A DNA stretch of 21,417 nucleotides from DATCJU01 sp036562635 (GTDB taxonomy: Bacteria > Actinomycetota > Actinomycetes > Mycobacteriales > Pseudonocardiaceae): the NCBI GenBank assembly GCA_036562635.1, contig DATCJU010000132.1, forward strand, positions 1 to 21,417, read 5' to 3'. The first letter of the stretch is position 1; each line of letters begins with the position of its first letter. The notes under the pieces are model-generated. The model was not told where the DNA came from. It saw nothing but the letters and a program-made list of their open reading frames with translations, and did no database searches. The position numbers were made by a program, and so were the translations under genes. Positions 7,647-14,605 of the stretch are shown here, piece after piece.

Positions 7647-7675
7647 GCGCCACCCGGCACGGTCGGGACACCACA

Positions 7676-7710
7676 CCACCGCCCCGCGTCACCTCGTCGC
7701 GGGGCGGTGG
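7676..7710 (+). terminator. Hairpin after rocD
   Basis: A 13-bp perfect stem (7676-7688 with 7698-7710) with a nine-base loop lies about 30 bases past the rocD stop. There is no T-run. Confidence 0.65.
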
Positions 7711-7779
7711 CCTCTGTGACCGGTGCCACGGAGCGACCGGCACGAGCACCCGGCACCCCTGTTCAGGTGATCACTGCGC

Positions 7780-7785
7780 CATGAT
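7780..7785 (+). promoter_or_regulatory. Possible -10 element of DUF2252 gene
   Basis: CATGAT ends six bases before the GTG start at 7792, the same spacing as at rocD, and there is no ribosome binding site. The first base departs from TANNNT and no clear -35 is seen. Confidence 0.3.
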
Positions 7786-7791
7786 GGTGCG

Positions 7792-9204
7792 GTGTCGGTG
7801 AAGATGGAGCAGAGGGAACGAGCAGCGGCCGTACTGGGAACCTGGGTGGAGCCGGGCCAGATCTACGCCCAAGGGCAGGCCCTCCGCACGACCACTCCCC
7901 TGGCCGTGCACGACCACGCCCCGACGGGGATGTCACGTCCGGACGTGTTCACCTTCATCGAGCACAGCAACGAGGGTCGGCTGCCCGACCTGGTGCCCCT
8001 GCGGATCGGCCGCATGCTGGTCTCGCCGTTCGCGTTCCTGCGGGGCGCCGCCGGACTGATGGCCGCCGACCTGGCCGGTCGTCCGGTGAGCGGCCTGACC
8101 GCCCAGATCTGCGGAGACGCCCACGCGGCGAACTTCGGGCTCTACGGGACACCCGAGGGCCGCATCGTGATGGACGTCAACGACTTCGACGAGACCGTGC
8201 CCGGCCCGTGGGAGTGGGACCTCAAGCGCCTGGCGACCAGCCTCGTCCTGGCGGGCCGTGAAGGCGGGGTGTCGGAGCAGAAGTGCCTCGAGGCCGCCCA
8301 GGACGCGGTCCGCAGCTACCGCCGAGCCGTCGCCTACCTGGCCCGGCGCCCCTTCCTGGAATCCTGGAACGCCCTGCCCGACGAGTCCACGATCAGCAAG
8401 GTCCGGGCCGACCAGCTCATCGACGACTTCGCCAAGGCCGCGGCCAAGGCCCGGAAGAACACCAGTGCCAAGGTGGCCGCCAAGTGGACCCAGCGCGTGG
8501 AGCGCGAGGGCTGGCGTTTCGTCACCCGCCCGCCGGTGCTCACCCGGGTCGACCAGGAGACCGCGGACGCCGTGGTGCTCGGTCTCGGGGAGTACGTCGA
8601 GACGCTGCGCGAGTCCCGGAAGAACCTGATCATGCGGTACGCGGTGTCCGACGTGGCGTTCCGCGTGGTCGGCACCGGCAGTGTGGGGCTGCGCAGCTAC
8701 CTGGTACTGCTGCACGGCAACGGCGACGAGGCACTGGTGCTCCAGGTCAAGGAGGCCAGGCAGTCGTCCCTGGCGCCGTACCTGGACGTGCCCCCGGTCC
8801 GCCACGAGGGGGAACGGGTGGTGCACGGCGCCCGCCTGGTGCAGGCCGAGACGGACATCCTGCTCGGCTGGACCACGATCCAGGGTCGGCACTTCATCGT
8901 GCGTCAGTTCCGGAACATGAAGGGCGAGATCGACCCGACCGAACTGCGCGCGAACCACCTGGACGACTACGGACGCCTGGTCGGCGCCCTGCTGGCCCGG
9001 GCACACGTACGGTCGGTGGATCCGCGGCTGCTCGCCGGGTACCTGGGTGTGGACCGGAACGGGGAGCCCGACACCTCGGGCGAGGAGCTCGACGAGGCGA
9101 TCGGCCGGTTCGCGGTGCGCTATGCCGACCAGACCGAACAGGACCACGCCGAGCTGACCGCCCTGGTGCGGGCAGGACGGCTGCCCGCCCGGATCGACGC
9201 CTGA
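7792..9204 (+). CDS. DUF2252 family protein
   Basis: A 470-residue cytoplasmic protein matching DUF2252, a common actinobacterial family of unknown function. Family hallmarks are RMLVSPFAFLRGAAGLMAADL near residues 73-93, ICGDAHAANFGLY (about 106-118), MDVNDFDETVPGPWEWDLKRLATS (about 125-148), VGTGSVGLRSYLVLL, and ILLGWTT...HFIVRQFRNMKGEID. The GDAHAANFG plus NDFDE arrangement resembles the HGDxHxxN catalytic loop and acidic metal motif of aminoglycoside-phosphotransferase-like kinases, so an ATP-dependent small-molecule or protein kinase activity is a reasonable inference but not shown. The GTG start lacks a ribosome binding site; GTG 7798 and ATG 7804 are close alternatives. It stands alone between two hairpins, so is probably monocistronic. 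Confidence 0.9.
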   Translation: MSVKMEQRERAAAVLGTWVEPGQIYAQGQALRTTTPLAVHDHAPTGMSRPDVFTFIEHSNEGRLPDLVPLRIGRMLVSPFAFLRGAAGLMAADLAGRPVSGLTAQICGDAHAANFGLYGTPEGRIVMDVNDFDETVPGPWEWDLKRLATSLVLAGREGGVSEQKCLEAAQDAVRSYRRAVAYLARRPFLESWNALPDESTISKVRADQLIDDFAKAAAKARKNTSAKVAAKWTQRVEREGWRFVTRPPVLTRVDQETADAVVLGLGEYVETLRESRKNLIMRYAVSDVAFRVVGTGSVGLRSYLVLLHGNGDEALVLQVKEARQSSLAPYLDVPPVRHEGERVVHGARLVQAETDILLGWTTIQGRHFIVRQFRNMKGEIDPTELRANHLDDYGRLVGALLARAHVRSVDPRLLAGYLGVDRNGEPDTSGEELDEAIGRFAVRYADQTEQDHAELTALVRAGRLPARIDA

Positions 9205-9242
9205 CCGGGGCCGGACGCGGCCGGGACCCGCGAGGAGATCCG

Positions 9243-9286
9243 CCGACCCGGTTCACGGTGTGCCGGCACACCGTGAACCGGGTCGG
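9243..9286 (+). terminator. 44-bp perfect palindrome, likely terminator
   Basis: Positions 9243-9264 are the exact reverse complement of 9265-9286. It can form a 20-bp hairpin with a four-base loop and lies 39 bases after the DUF2252 stop codon. There is no T-run. A role as intrinsic terminator is likely from its position; its perfect symmetry is unusual and is discussed as a finding. Confidence 0.75.
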
Positions 9287-9436
9287 TGTGTCGAGGGCGG
9301 CCACCACACGCGAACCGGTCTCGCCTCCACACCGAGTTCCTCATCCCACCGGCCCGTACCCGCCGACAGCGGAATCCACGAAAGGGAATCGTTTCTCGCC
9401 ACCACGAGCAGCACCGGAAACCGCGAAACAAGACAG

Positions 9437-9465
9437 CCGACACGACAAGAATTCACCCCTAGGCT
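9437..9465 (+). promoter_or_regulatory. Leaderless-type promoter of VOC gene
   Basis: CCGACA, 17 bases, then TAGGCT, which ends six bases before the ATG at 9472. No ribosome binding site is present. The remaining sequence from 9287 to 9436 shows nothing recognisable. Confidence 0.65.
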
Positions 9466-9471
9466 CGGGGC

Positions 9472-9912
9472 ATGGCTGTTCAGCGAATGGACAACGTCAG
9501 TGTCGTCGTCGACGACCTCGAAGCCGCCGTCGCGTTCTTCATCGAACTCGGCATGGAACTGGAGGGCCGGGAGACGGTCGAGGGCCGGTGGGTGGACCGC
9601 ACCGTCGGCCTTGACGGCGTCCGGAGCGACCTCGCCATGATGCGGACCCCGGACGGCCACGGTCGACTCGAGCTGACGCGATTCCGCACACCGGCGGCGG
9701 TCAGGGCCGCCCCGGGAGAGATGGCGGTGAACACCCTGGGCACGGGCCGCATCATGTTCGCCGTCGACGACCTCGAGGACACCCTCGCCCGCCTACGACC
9801 CCACGGCGCCGAACTCGTCGGCGAGGTGGTTCAGTACGAGAATTCCTATCGGCTCTGCTACATTCGTGGACCCGAACGGATGATCATCGCGCTGGCCGAA
9901 CAGATCGGTTGA
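9472..9912 (+). CDS. VOC/glyoxalase-fold protein
   Basis: A 146-residue protein with the vicinal-oxygen-chelate fold (glyoxalase/bleomycin resistance/dioxygenase superfamily). Two beta-alpha-beta-beta-beta modules are visible: MDNVSVVVDDLEAAVAFFIELGMEL to RLELTRF (about 6-67), and GRIMFAVDDLEDTLARLRPHGAELVGEV to RMIIALAEQI (about 88-145). Such proteins bind a metal and act on or sequester small molecules. The first usual metal ligand position (His in most glyoxalases) appears to be Asn (DNVSVVV), so the metal site may be altered or absent. The substrate is unknown. It is transcribed from its own promoter and converges on zapE. The start is supported by the promoter spacing and by the fold beginning there. 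Confidence 0.88.
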   Translation: MAVQRMDNVSVVVDDLEAAVAFFIELGMELEGRETVEGRWVDRTVGLDGVRSDLAMMRTPDGHGRLELTRFRTPAAVRAAPGEMAVNTLGTGRIMFAVDDLEDTLARLRPHGAELVGEVVQYENSYRLCYIRGPERMIIALAEQIG

Positions 9913-10042
9913 AACCGCCACGCAGACCGATCGAACGGGAAATCACCAAGACGCAGCCAGGATTCGAGGACCGTCTCCGTCAGCACACCCGAGCCTTCGA
10001 AGACCCCGACGTCCCGGTGTCCGATCCTGTGCCGCGACACGT

Positions 10043-11068
10043 TCAGGAATGCACCGCGTCCCGCGACAACGCGACCAGACGGGACACCGCCCGCAGGTAC
10101 TTCTTGCGGTACCCACCGCGCAGCATCTCCTCGGTGAACAGGGCGGACAACGGCTGACCGGACACCATCACCGGGATGGACCGGTCGTAGAGCCGGTCGG
10201 CGAACACCACCATGCGCAACGCCACGTCCTGGTCGGGCAGCGCGTGCACCCCGCGCAGATGCACCGCACTCACCCCCTCGGTGAGCCGCCCGTAGCGGGA
10301 CGGGTGCAGTCGGGCGAGGTGGGCGCACAGGGCGTCGAAGTCGTCGAGCGTGGCTCCCGGGGTGGCAGCCGCGTGCCGCTCCAGCTCCTCGTCGGACACC
10401 GGCTCGGGCGCGTCCGGCAGGCCACGGTGCCGGTAGTCGGGACCGTCCACCCGCACCACGGTGAACTTCGAGGCCATGGCGTGGATCTCACGCAGGAAGT
10501 CGTCGGCGGCGAACCGCCCCTCCCCCAGCTTGTCCGGCAGGGTGTTGGACGTGGCCGCGACGAAGACCCCGGCCGCCGTCAGCTCGGCCAGCAGCCGGGT
10601 GACCAGCATGGTGTCCCCGGGGTCGTCCAGCTCGAACTCGTCGATGGCCAGCAGCCGGTGCGTGGAGAGCCGGCGCACCGCCTCGGCGAAGCCGAGGGCA
10701 CCCACCAGGTGGGTCAGCTCGACGAAGGTGCCGTAGGCCTTGGGACCAGGCACCGCGTGCCACAGCGAGGCCAGCAGATGGGTCTTGCCCACCCCGAACC
10801 CGCCGTCGAGGTACAGCCCGGGGCGGTCCGGTTCCGATCCACCCCCACCGAACAGGGAACGCCACCAGGAGCGCGGCCGACGGTCGGCGGACACCTGCTC
10901 GGCGAAGACACGACACGCCGCCAGTGCAGCGCTCTGGCTGGGCTCGTCGGGGTTGGGGATGTAGGTGTCGAACCGCACCCCGTCGAACCGCGGCGGCGGG
11001 CACATCGCGTCGACCAACTCGTCCGCACCCACCTGGGGTTCGCGGTCGATCAGGCGCGGGATGGACAT
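10043..11068 (-). CDS. zapE: AFG1-family ATPase, ZapE-like
   Basis: A 341-residue AFG1/LACE1-type AAA-like P-loop ATPase. The E. coli member ZapE associates with the Z-ring and affects division under stress; mitochondrial members act in protein quality control. Walker A is GGFGVGKT (89-96), Walker B LLAIDEF (139-145), and a sensor-like AATSNTLPDKL (171-181) follows. The C-terminal part has the family HLRGVHALPD and SLFTEEM-like (here LSALFTEEM) motifs. ATG at 11068 is the start: conservation begins at once and a TACGCT -10 box lies six bases upstream, so longer versions are unlikely. It is divergent from the ribD-like gene with a 115-base gap, as I recall for Rv2670c/Rv2671. Its role in this organism is inferred from family only. 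Confidence 0.92.
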   Translation of the reverse strand: MSIPRLIDREPQVGADELVDAMCPPPRFDGVRFDTYIPNPDEPSQSAALAACRVFAEQVSADRRPRSWWRSLFGGGGSEPDRPGLYLDGGFGVGKTHLLASLWHAVPGPKAYGTFVELTHLVGALGFAEAVRRLSTHRLLAIDEFELDDPGDTMLVTRLLAELTAAGVFVAATSNTLPDKLGEGRFAADDFLREIHAMASKFTVVRVDGPDYRHRGLPDAPEPVSDEELERHAAATPGATLDDFDALCAHLARLHPSRYGRLTEGVSAVHLRGVHALPDQDVALRMVVFADRLYDRSIPVMVSGQPLSALFTEEMLRGGYRKKYLRAVSRLVALSRDAVHS

Positions 11069-11074
11069 GCCGCG

Positions 11075-11080
11075 AGCGTA
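11075..11080 (-). promoter_or_regulatory. Leaderless-type -10 element of zapE
   Basis: On the minus strand TACGCT ends six bases before the zapE ATG, with no ribosome binding site between. No good -35 box was found. Confidence 0.5.
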
Positions 11081-11183
11081 ACCAGTGCTCTCCGGCCGTC
11101 CGTGCGCCAGGCTGCGTGGCCTCGCACACACCGACCGTCCGCTCGCTCCTCCCCGCTCGGTCACGATGTGCTGAGATGAGCGT

Positions 11184-11942
11184 GTGCAGGTGATCTGGCC
11201 GGCCACCCAGGATCCGGACCCCGAACCCACCGACGCCGACCTGGAGCGGCTCTACGCCTTTCCCGCGTCGCCCACCCGTCCCTGGGTGCGGGTCAACTTC
11301 GTCTCCAGCCTGGACGGGGCGGTGTCGGTGGAGGGCCGGTCGGCCGGACTGTCCGGTCCGGCGGACAAGAAGATCTTCCTGCTGTCCCGTGACCTGGCCG
11401 ACGTCGTCCTGGTCGGCGTGGGCACCGCGTTGAGCGAGGAGTACCACGGGGTGAAGCGGACCGAGGTGCGCACCGAACGGCGCCGCCGGCTGGGTCTGGC
11501 CGAGATCCCACCGATCGCCCTGGTCACCCGGACCTGCTCGATCCCCCCGGACGCCCCGGTGCTCACCGACACGCTGGTACCGCCACTGGTGATCACCTGC
11601 GCGGCGGCGCCGGCCGAGCGGCGAGCCGCCCTAGCCGCGGCGGGTGCCGACGTGGTGGTGGCCGGGACGGAGCAGGTGGACCTGGCGGTGGCGATGCGGG
11701 CACTCGACGAGCGCGGCCTGCGCCGGGTGACCTGCGAGGGCGGTCCACAGCTCTTCGGCAGCCTGATCGCCGCCGACCTGGTGGACGAGCTCTGTCTGAC
11801 CGTGTCCCCGTTGTTGGTCGGCGGGGACGCAGCCCGGATCGCCCGCGGCACCCTCCCCCCGGCCCCACGGCGGATGCACCTGGACTCCGTCCTGCAGGCC
11901 GACGGTTTCCTGTTCCTGCGCTACCTGCGGCAGGCCCGTTGA
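11184..11942 (+). CDS. RibD C-terminal-domain reductase (pyrimidine reductase family)
   Basis: A 252-residue protein consisting of a RibD_C/dihydrofolate-reductase-like domain. RibD reductase uses NADPH to reduce the ribosyl side chain of the riboflavin intermediate, but stand-alone members often do other jobs; the M. tuberculosis homologue I recall in this position (Rv2671) has been linked to dihydrofolate reductase activity. Family signatures are WVRVNFVSSLDGAVSVEGRS (about 34-53), DLADVVLVGVGTALSEEYHG (about 71-90), and the nucleotide-binding VTCEGGPQLFGSLIAADLVDE (about 182-202). No deaminase domain is present and no riboflavin genes are nearby, so a role outside riboflavin synthesis is plausible. 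The GTG start has no ribosome binding site; a TGAGAT hexamer six bases upstream is a weak leaderless-type element. Confidence 0.9.
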   Translation: MQVIWPATQDPDPEPTDADLERLYAFPASPTRPWVRVNFVSSLDGAVSVEGRSAGLSGPADKKIFLLSRDLADVVLVGVGTALSEEYHGVKRTEVRTERRRRLGLAEIPPIALVTRTCSIPPDAPVLTDTLVPPLVITCAAAPAERRAALAAAGADVVVAGTEQVDLAVAMRALDERGLRRVTCEGGPQLFGSLIAADLVDELCLTVSPLLVGGDAARIARGTLPPAPRRMHLDSVLQADGFLFLRYLRQAR

Positions 11943-11963
11943 CGCCGTCGACCCACGGACCAC

Positions 11964-11992
11964 TTCACCCGTTCCAGTGAAAAAGTGATACT
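11964..11992 (+). promoter_or_regulatory. Candidate promoter of DUF6286-amaP operon
   Basis: TTCACC, 17 bases, then GATACT in a locally A/T-rich patch after the ribD-like gene. It overlaps an imperfect inverted repeat (GTGAAAAAGT near 11977 with ACTTCTCAC ending at 11998), which could be a regulator site. The predicted leader to the ATG at 12199 would be about 200 nt. Confidence 0.45.
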
Positions 11993-12198
11993 TCTCACCG
12001 TTTCGGCGCACCCCAGGAGTGCGGGAACCGGAACGTCGAGGCCGCCACACCCGCAGCGGCCGATCCTCGCCCCGGAAGAGGGGCCCGGGGTGGACCGTCC
12101 GGCCGGCTCGGAGGTGGGGCGACACCGGCTGCCACAGACGCGTCGAGGTCATGGCGCCCGTGCCGTTCCCCGAGATCCGGCCACGAGTGGAGTGAGCC

Positions 12199-12735
12199 AT
12201 GCGCCTGGTCCTGCGCCTGCTGTCACTGCTATTGGGACTGGCCCTCACCATCGTGGGAGCGCTGCTGGTCGTGGAGGTCGCCTGGGCGTGGCTGCGACCC
12301 ACCAGCGGCCCGCTGCTGGTGCCGTGGCCCACCTGGCGTTCCCGGTTGGACGAGCTCACCTGGGCCAGCCCCGTGGTCCGCTGGGTCGCGATCGCCGCGA
12401 TCCTGGCAGGTCTGCTGCTGTTGCTGCTGGGTGTTGCCGCCCGCTCGCGGCAGGTGCCGCTGCGCTCCCCCTCGTCCGATGTCTCGGTCACCGCGTACCC
12501 CCGGCTGATCGCCAAGAGCGTCCGCGACCGGGTCCGCACCCTCGAGGGGGTGCGTGACGCCTCGGTCACCGCCACCGCCCGACAGATCAGAGTGCAGGCC
12601 ACCAGCCGGTCGGCGGACGAGGTCGGCCTGCGGCAACGCCTGGTCGACGCAGTCCACTCCACGATCGCGGACCTGTCCCTGGCCCGCAGCCCCAAGGTGA
12701 TCGTCACCACCGACTCGTCGAGGGGGCGTTCATGA
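12199..12735 (+). CDS. DUF6286-type membrane protein of Asp23/AmaP operon
   Basis: A 178-residue membrane protein. Two hydrophobic helices (about 4-30 and 57-82) form an N-terminal anchor; the cytoplasmic C-terminal half (about 93-170) has an Asp23-like alternation of strand and helix (SVTAYPRLIAKSVRDRVRTL, VRDASVTATARQIRVQA). It matches the DUF6286 proteins that in actinobacteria accompany Asp23/Gls24 envelope-stress proteins and AmaP. The ATG has GGAG six bases upstream. The stop codon overlaps the next start as ATGA, so both genes are translationally coupled. A short frame ending three bases before this ATG (stop at 12193-12195) is mentioned as a finding. Function in envelope stress is inferred from context only. 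Confidence 0.75.
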   Translation: MRLVLRLLSLLLGLALTIVGALLVVEVAWAWLRPTSGPLLVPWPTWRSRLDELTWASPVVRWVAIAAILAGLLLLLLGVAARSRQVPLRSPSSDVSVTAYPRLIAKSVRDRVRTLEGVRDASVTATARQIRVQATSRSADEVGLRQRLVDAVHSTIADLSLARSPKVIVTTDSSRGRS

Positions 12736-13325
12736 GTCCTCGATCTGCTCCCGGTCCCACCCGCTCGATGCGCACCGACCGGACGCTGAGTGCGCTGTTC
12801 GGTCTGCTCCTGTTGGCCGGCGGGGTCATGGCACTCGTGGTGGGGTTCGGTTGGCTGGGCAGCTTCCGCGCCAGCCGACCGGTGCTCGATCCCGCCGCGG
12901 TGGAATGGGTCGCCGCCCGGGCGACCGTCGCCCGCCTCGTGCTGCTCGTCGCCGGGTTGCTGCTGTTCCTGCTGGGTCTGCGCTGGGTGCTGCACACGTT
13001 GCGCCCGGAGAGTCGGCCGGCACAGGTGCGGGCCCCCAGTGAAGGGGCGGAGCTCCAGGTCTCCGCGCAGACGGTGACCGACATGGTGCGTGCGGAGGCG
13101 GAGAACATCGACGGGGTGAGCCGGGCCCAGGTGCGCCTGGTGGGAGGCCAACGCCGTCCGGGCATGCGTATCAGGCTCCGGCTGCAGGAGGACGCCGACG
13201 TCCGGCAGGTGCTGCAGCAGCTGGACACCAGGGTGCTGCCCCGCGCCCGGGAGTCCCTGGGCCGGCAGTCGCTGCCCACCTCGGTCCTGCTCGACCTGAT
13301 GGCCAGACGGGACGTGGGCCGTTGA
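12732..13325 (+). CDS. amaP: AmaP-like alkaline shock membrane anchor protein
   Basis: A 197-residue membrane protein matching the AmaP family, which in Firmicutes anchors Asp23 to the membrane. Two transmembrane helices (about 20-46 and 67-90) are followed by a soluble domain (about 100-195) with VSAQTVTDMVRAEAENIDGVSRAQVRLVGG and an arginine-rich strand, the Asp23-like part. The ATG overlaps the upstream stop (ATGA), and GGGGG precedes it; ATG 12768 is an alternative start. No Asp23 gene is adjacent, so the expected partner must be encoded elsewhere or be missing. Role: probable scaffold for an envelope-stress protein at the inner face of the membrane. Confidence 0.75.
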   Translation: MSPRSAPGPTRSMRTDRTLSALFGLLLLAGGVMALVVGFGWLGSFRASRPVLDPAAVEWVAARATVARLVLLVAGLLLFLLGLRWVLHTLRPESRPAQVRAPSEGAELQVSAQTVTDMVRAEAENIDGVSRAQVRLVGGQRRPGMRIRLRLQEDADVRQVLQQLDTRVLPRARESLGRQSLPTSVLLDLMARRDVGR

Positions 13326-13346
13326 CCCGGCCCGGCGCCGCAGACA

Positions 13347-13385
13347 CCGGCCGGCTCCACCGCGGTGGTGACCACCGCCGGCCGG
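13347..13385 (+). terminator. Hairpin between amaP and DNA ligase gene
   Basis: A 9-bp perfect stem (13347-13355 with 13377-13385) encloses further dyads built from CCACCG and CGGTGG. It follows amaP by about 20 bases, but its 3' arm overlaps the GGGAG ribosome binding site of the ligase gene, so it could end the upstream transcript, dampen ligase translation, or both. Confidence 0.4.
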
Positions 13386-13392
13386 GAGCAGG

Positions 13393-14499
13393 ATGACGGT
13401 CGTGCCCCTTCCCCTGTCGCCGCCCCTGTCTCCGGTCCTGGCCAGCCCGGTCGGCGAGATCCCGGACCGTGACGACCTGGTGTTCGAGCCCAAGTGGGAC
13501 GGTTTCCGCTGCCTGGCCTTCGTCGACGGCGACCTGACCCACCTGCAGTCACGCACCGGGCGGGACCTGACCCGCTACTTCCCGGAGGTCGTGGCGGACC
13601 TGCGCCGGGCCGTTCCCGAGCCCGCGGTGCTGGACGGGGAACTGGTCGTGGACCGTGACGGTGAGGGTGGACGGCGACTGGACTGGGACGCGCTCGGCGA
13701 GCGCATCCACCCCGCAGCGAGCCGGATCGCGCAGCTCGCGGTGGACACCCCGGCCCGGTTCGTCACGTTCGACCTGCTCGCCCGGGGCGACGAGATCCTG
13801 CTGCCGCTGCCGTTCCTGCAGCGACGCGCAGCACTGGCCACCCTGCTGCGTCCCGCGGAGCGGGTGCACCTGACCCCTGCGACCCGGGACGTGGGCATCG
13901 CCCGACAGTGGTTCCGGCTCTTCGAGGGGGCCGGCCTGGACGGTCTGATCGCCAAACCGGCGCACGGCCCCTACACCCCGGGCAGGCGCACCCTGCTGAA
14001 GATCAAACATGCCCGCACCGCCGACTGCGTGGTGGCCGGGTTGCGCTGGCACGTCCACACCGAGCCCGGGACAGCCGTCGGATCGCTGCTCCTCGGCCTG
14101 CACGACGAGCGCGGAGTGCTGCACCACGTCGGAGTCGTCGGGGCCTTCCCCGCGACCAGGCGGCGGGAACTGGCCCGGGAACTGGCGCCACTGGGCGAGG
14201 GCGCGGACGAGGGGCATCCGTGGCTGGGCCCGCAGGCCGAGGACGGGCGACGGGTGCCCGGGTCGATCAACCGGTGGCACAGCAGCGAACAGGCATGGGT
14301 ACCACTGCGCTGCGAGCGGGTGGTGGAAGTCGCCTACGACCACACCGAGGGCGGGCACCCGGCCCGCTTCCGGCACACCACACAGTTCGTCCGGTGGCGG
14401 CCGGACCGCGACCCGGCGTCCTGCCGGTACGACCAACTGGCCGAACCCGCCGGCTACGACCTGGACGCGGTGCTCCACGGCACGGTCCGTCTGGCCTGA
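13393..14499 (+). CDS. ATP-dependent DNA ligase (LigC-like)
   Basis: A 368-residue ATP-dependent DNA ligase with adenylation and OB-fold domains only, about the size of mycobacterial LigC. Motif I is EPKWDG with adenylated Lys K34; SRTGRDLT follows (motif Ia region); motif III is LDGEL (E83); IIIa is FVTFDLL (123-129); motif IV is DGLIAKP (K188); motif V is LLKIKH (K203, K205). The OB-fold segment runs from about 215, with VVEVAYDH and FRHTTQFVRWRPD near the end. It seals nicks in repair, probably with the LigD-type polymerase encoded at 16413-17456. The ATG has GGGAG four bases upstream. No Ku gene is in the window. It lies after amaP and may be read from that operon. Confidence 0.93.
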   Translation: MTVVPLPLSPPLSPVLASPVGEIPDRDDLVFEPKWDGFRCLAFVDGDLTHLQSRTGRDLTRYFPEVVADLRRAVPEPAVLDGELVVDRDGEGGRRLDWDALGERIHPAASRIAQLAVDTPARFVTFDLLARGDEILLPLPFLQRRAALATLLRPAERVHLTPATRDVGIARQWFRLFEGAGLDGLIAKPAHGPYTPGRRTLLKIKHARTADCVVAGLRWHVHTEPGTAVGSLLLGLHDERGVLHHVGVVGAFPATRRRELARELAPLGEGADEGHPWLGPQAEDGRRVPGSINRWHSSEQAWVPLRCERVVEVAYDHTEGGHPARFRHTTQFVRWRPDRDPASCRYDQLAEPAGYDLDAVLHGTVRLA

Positions 14500-14605
14500 C
14501 CGGCCCCGCTCACCGGGGTCTCACCCGCGACGTGCAAGGCTGGAGCCGATCTTCCGACGAGACCCGAGCATGACGATGTCTTCTACCCCGAAGCGAGGAG
14601 CAGCC

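Noticed and set aside
11631..13556. 641-residue minus-strand ORF
   Set aside because: It covers the ribD-like gene end, both genes of the DUF6286-amaP operon and the ligase start in antisense; those plus-strand genes have recognisable domains and this frame has none.
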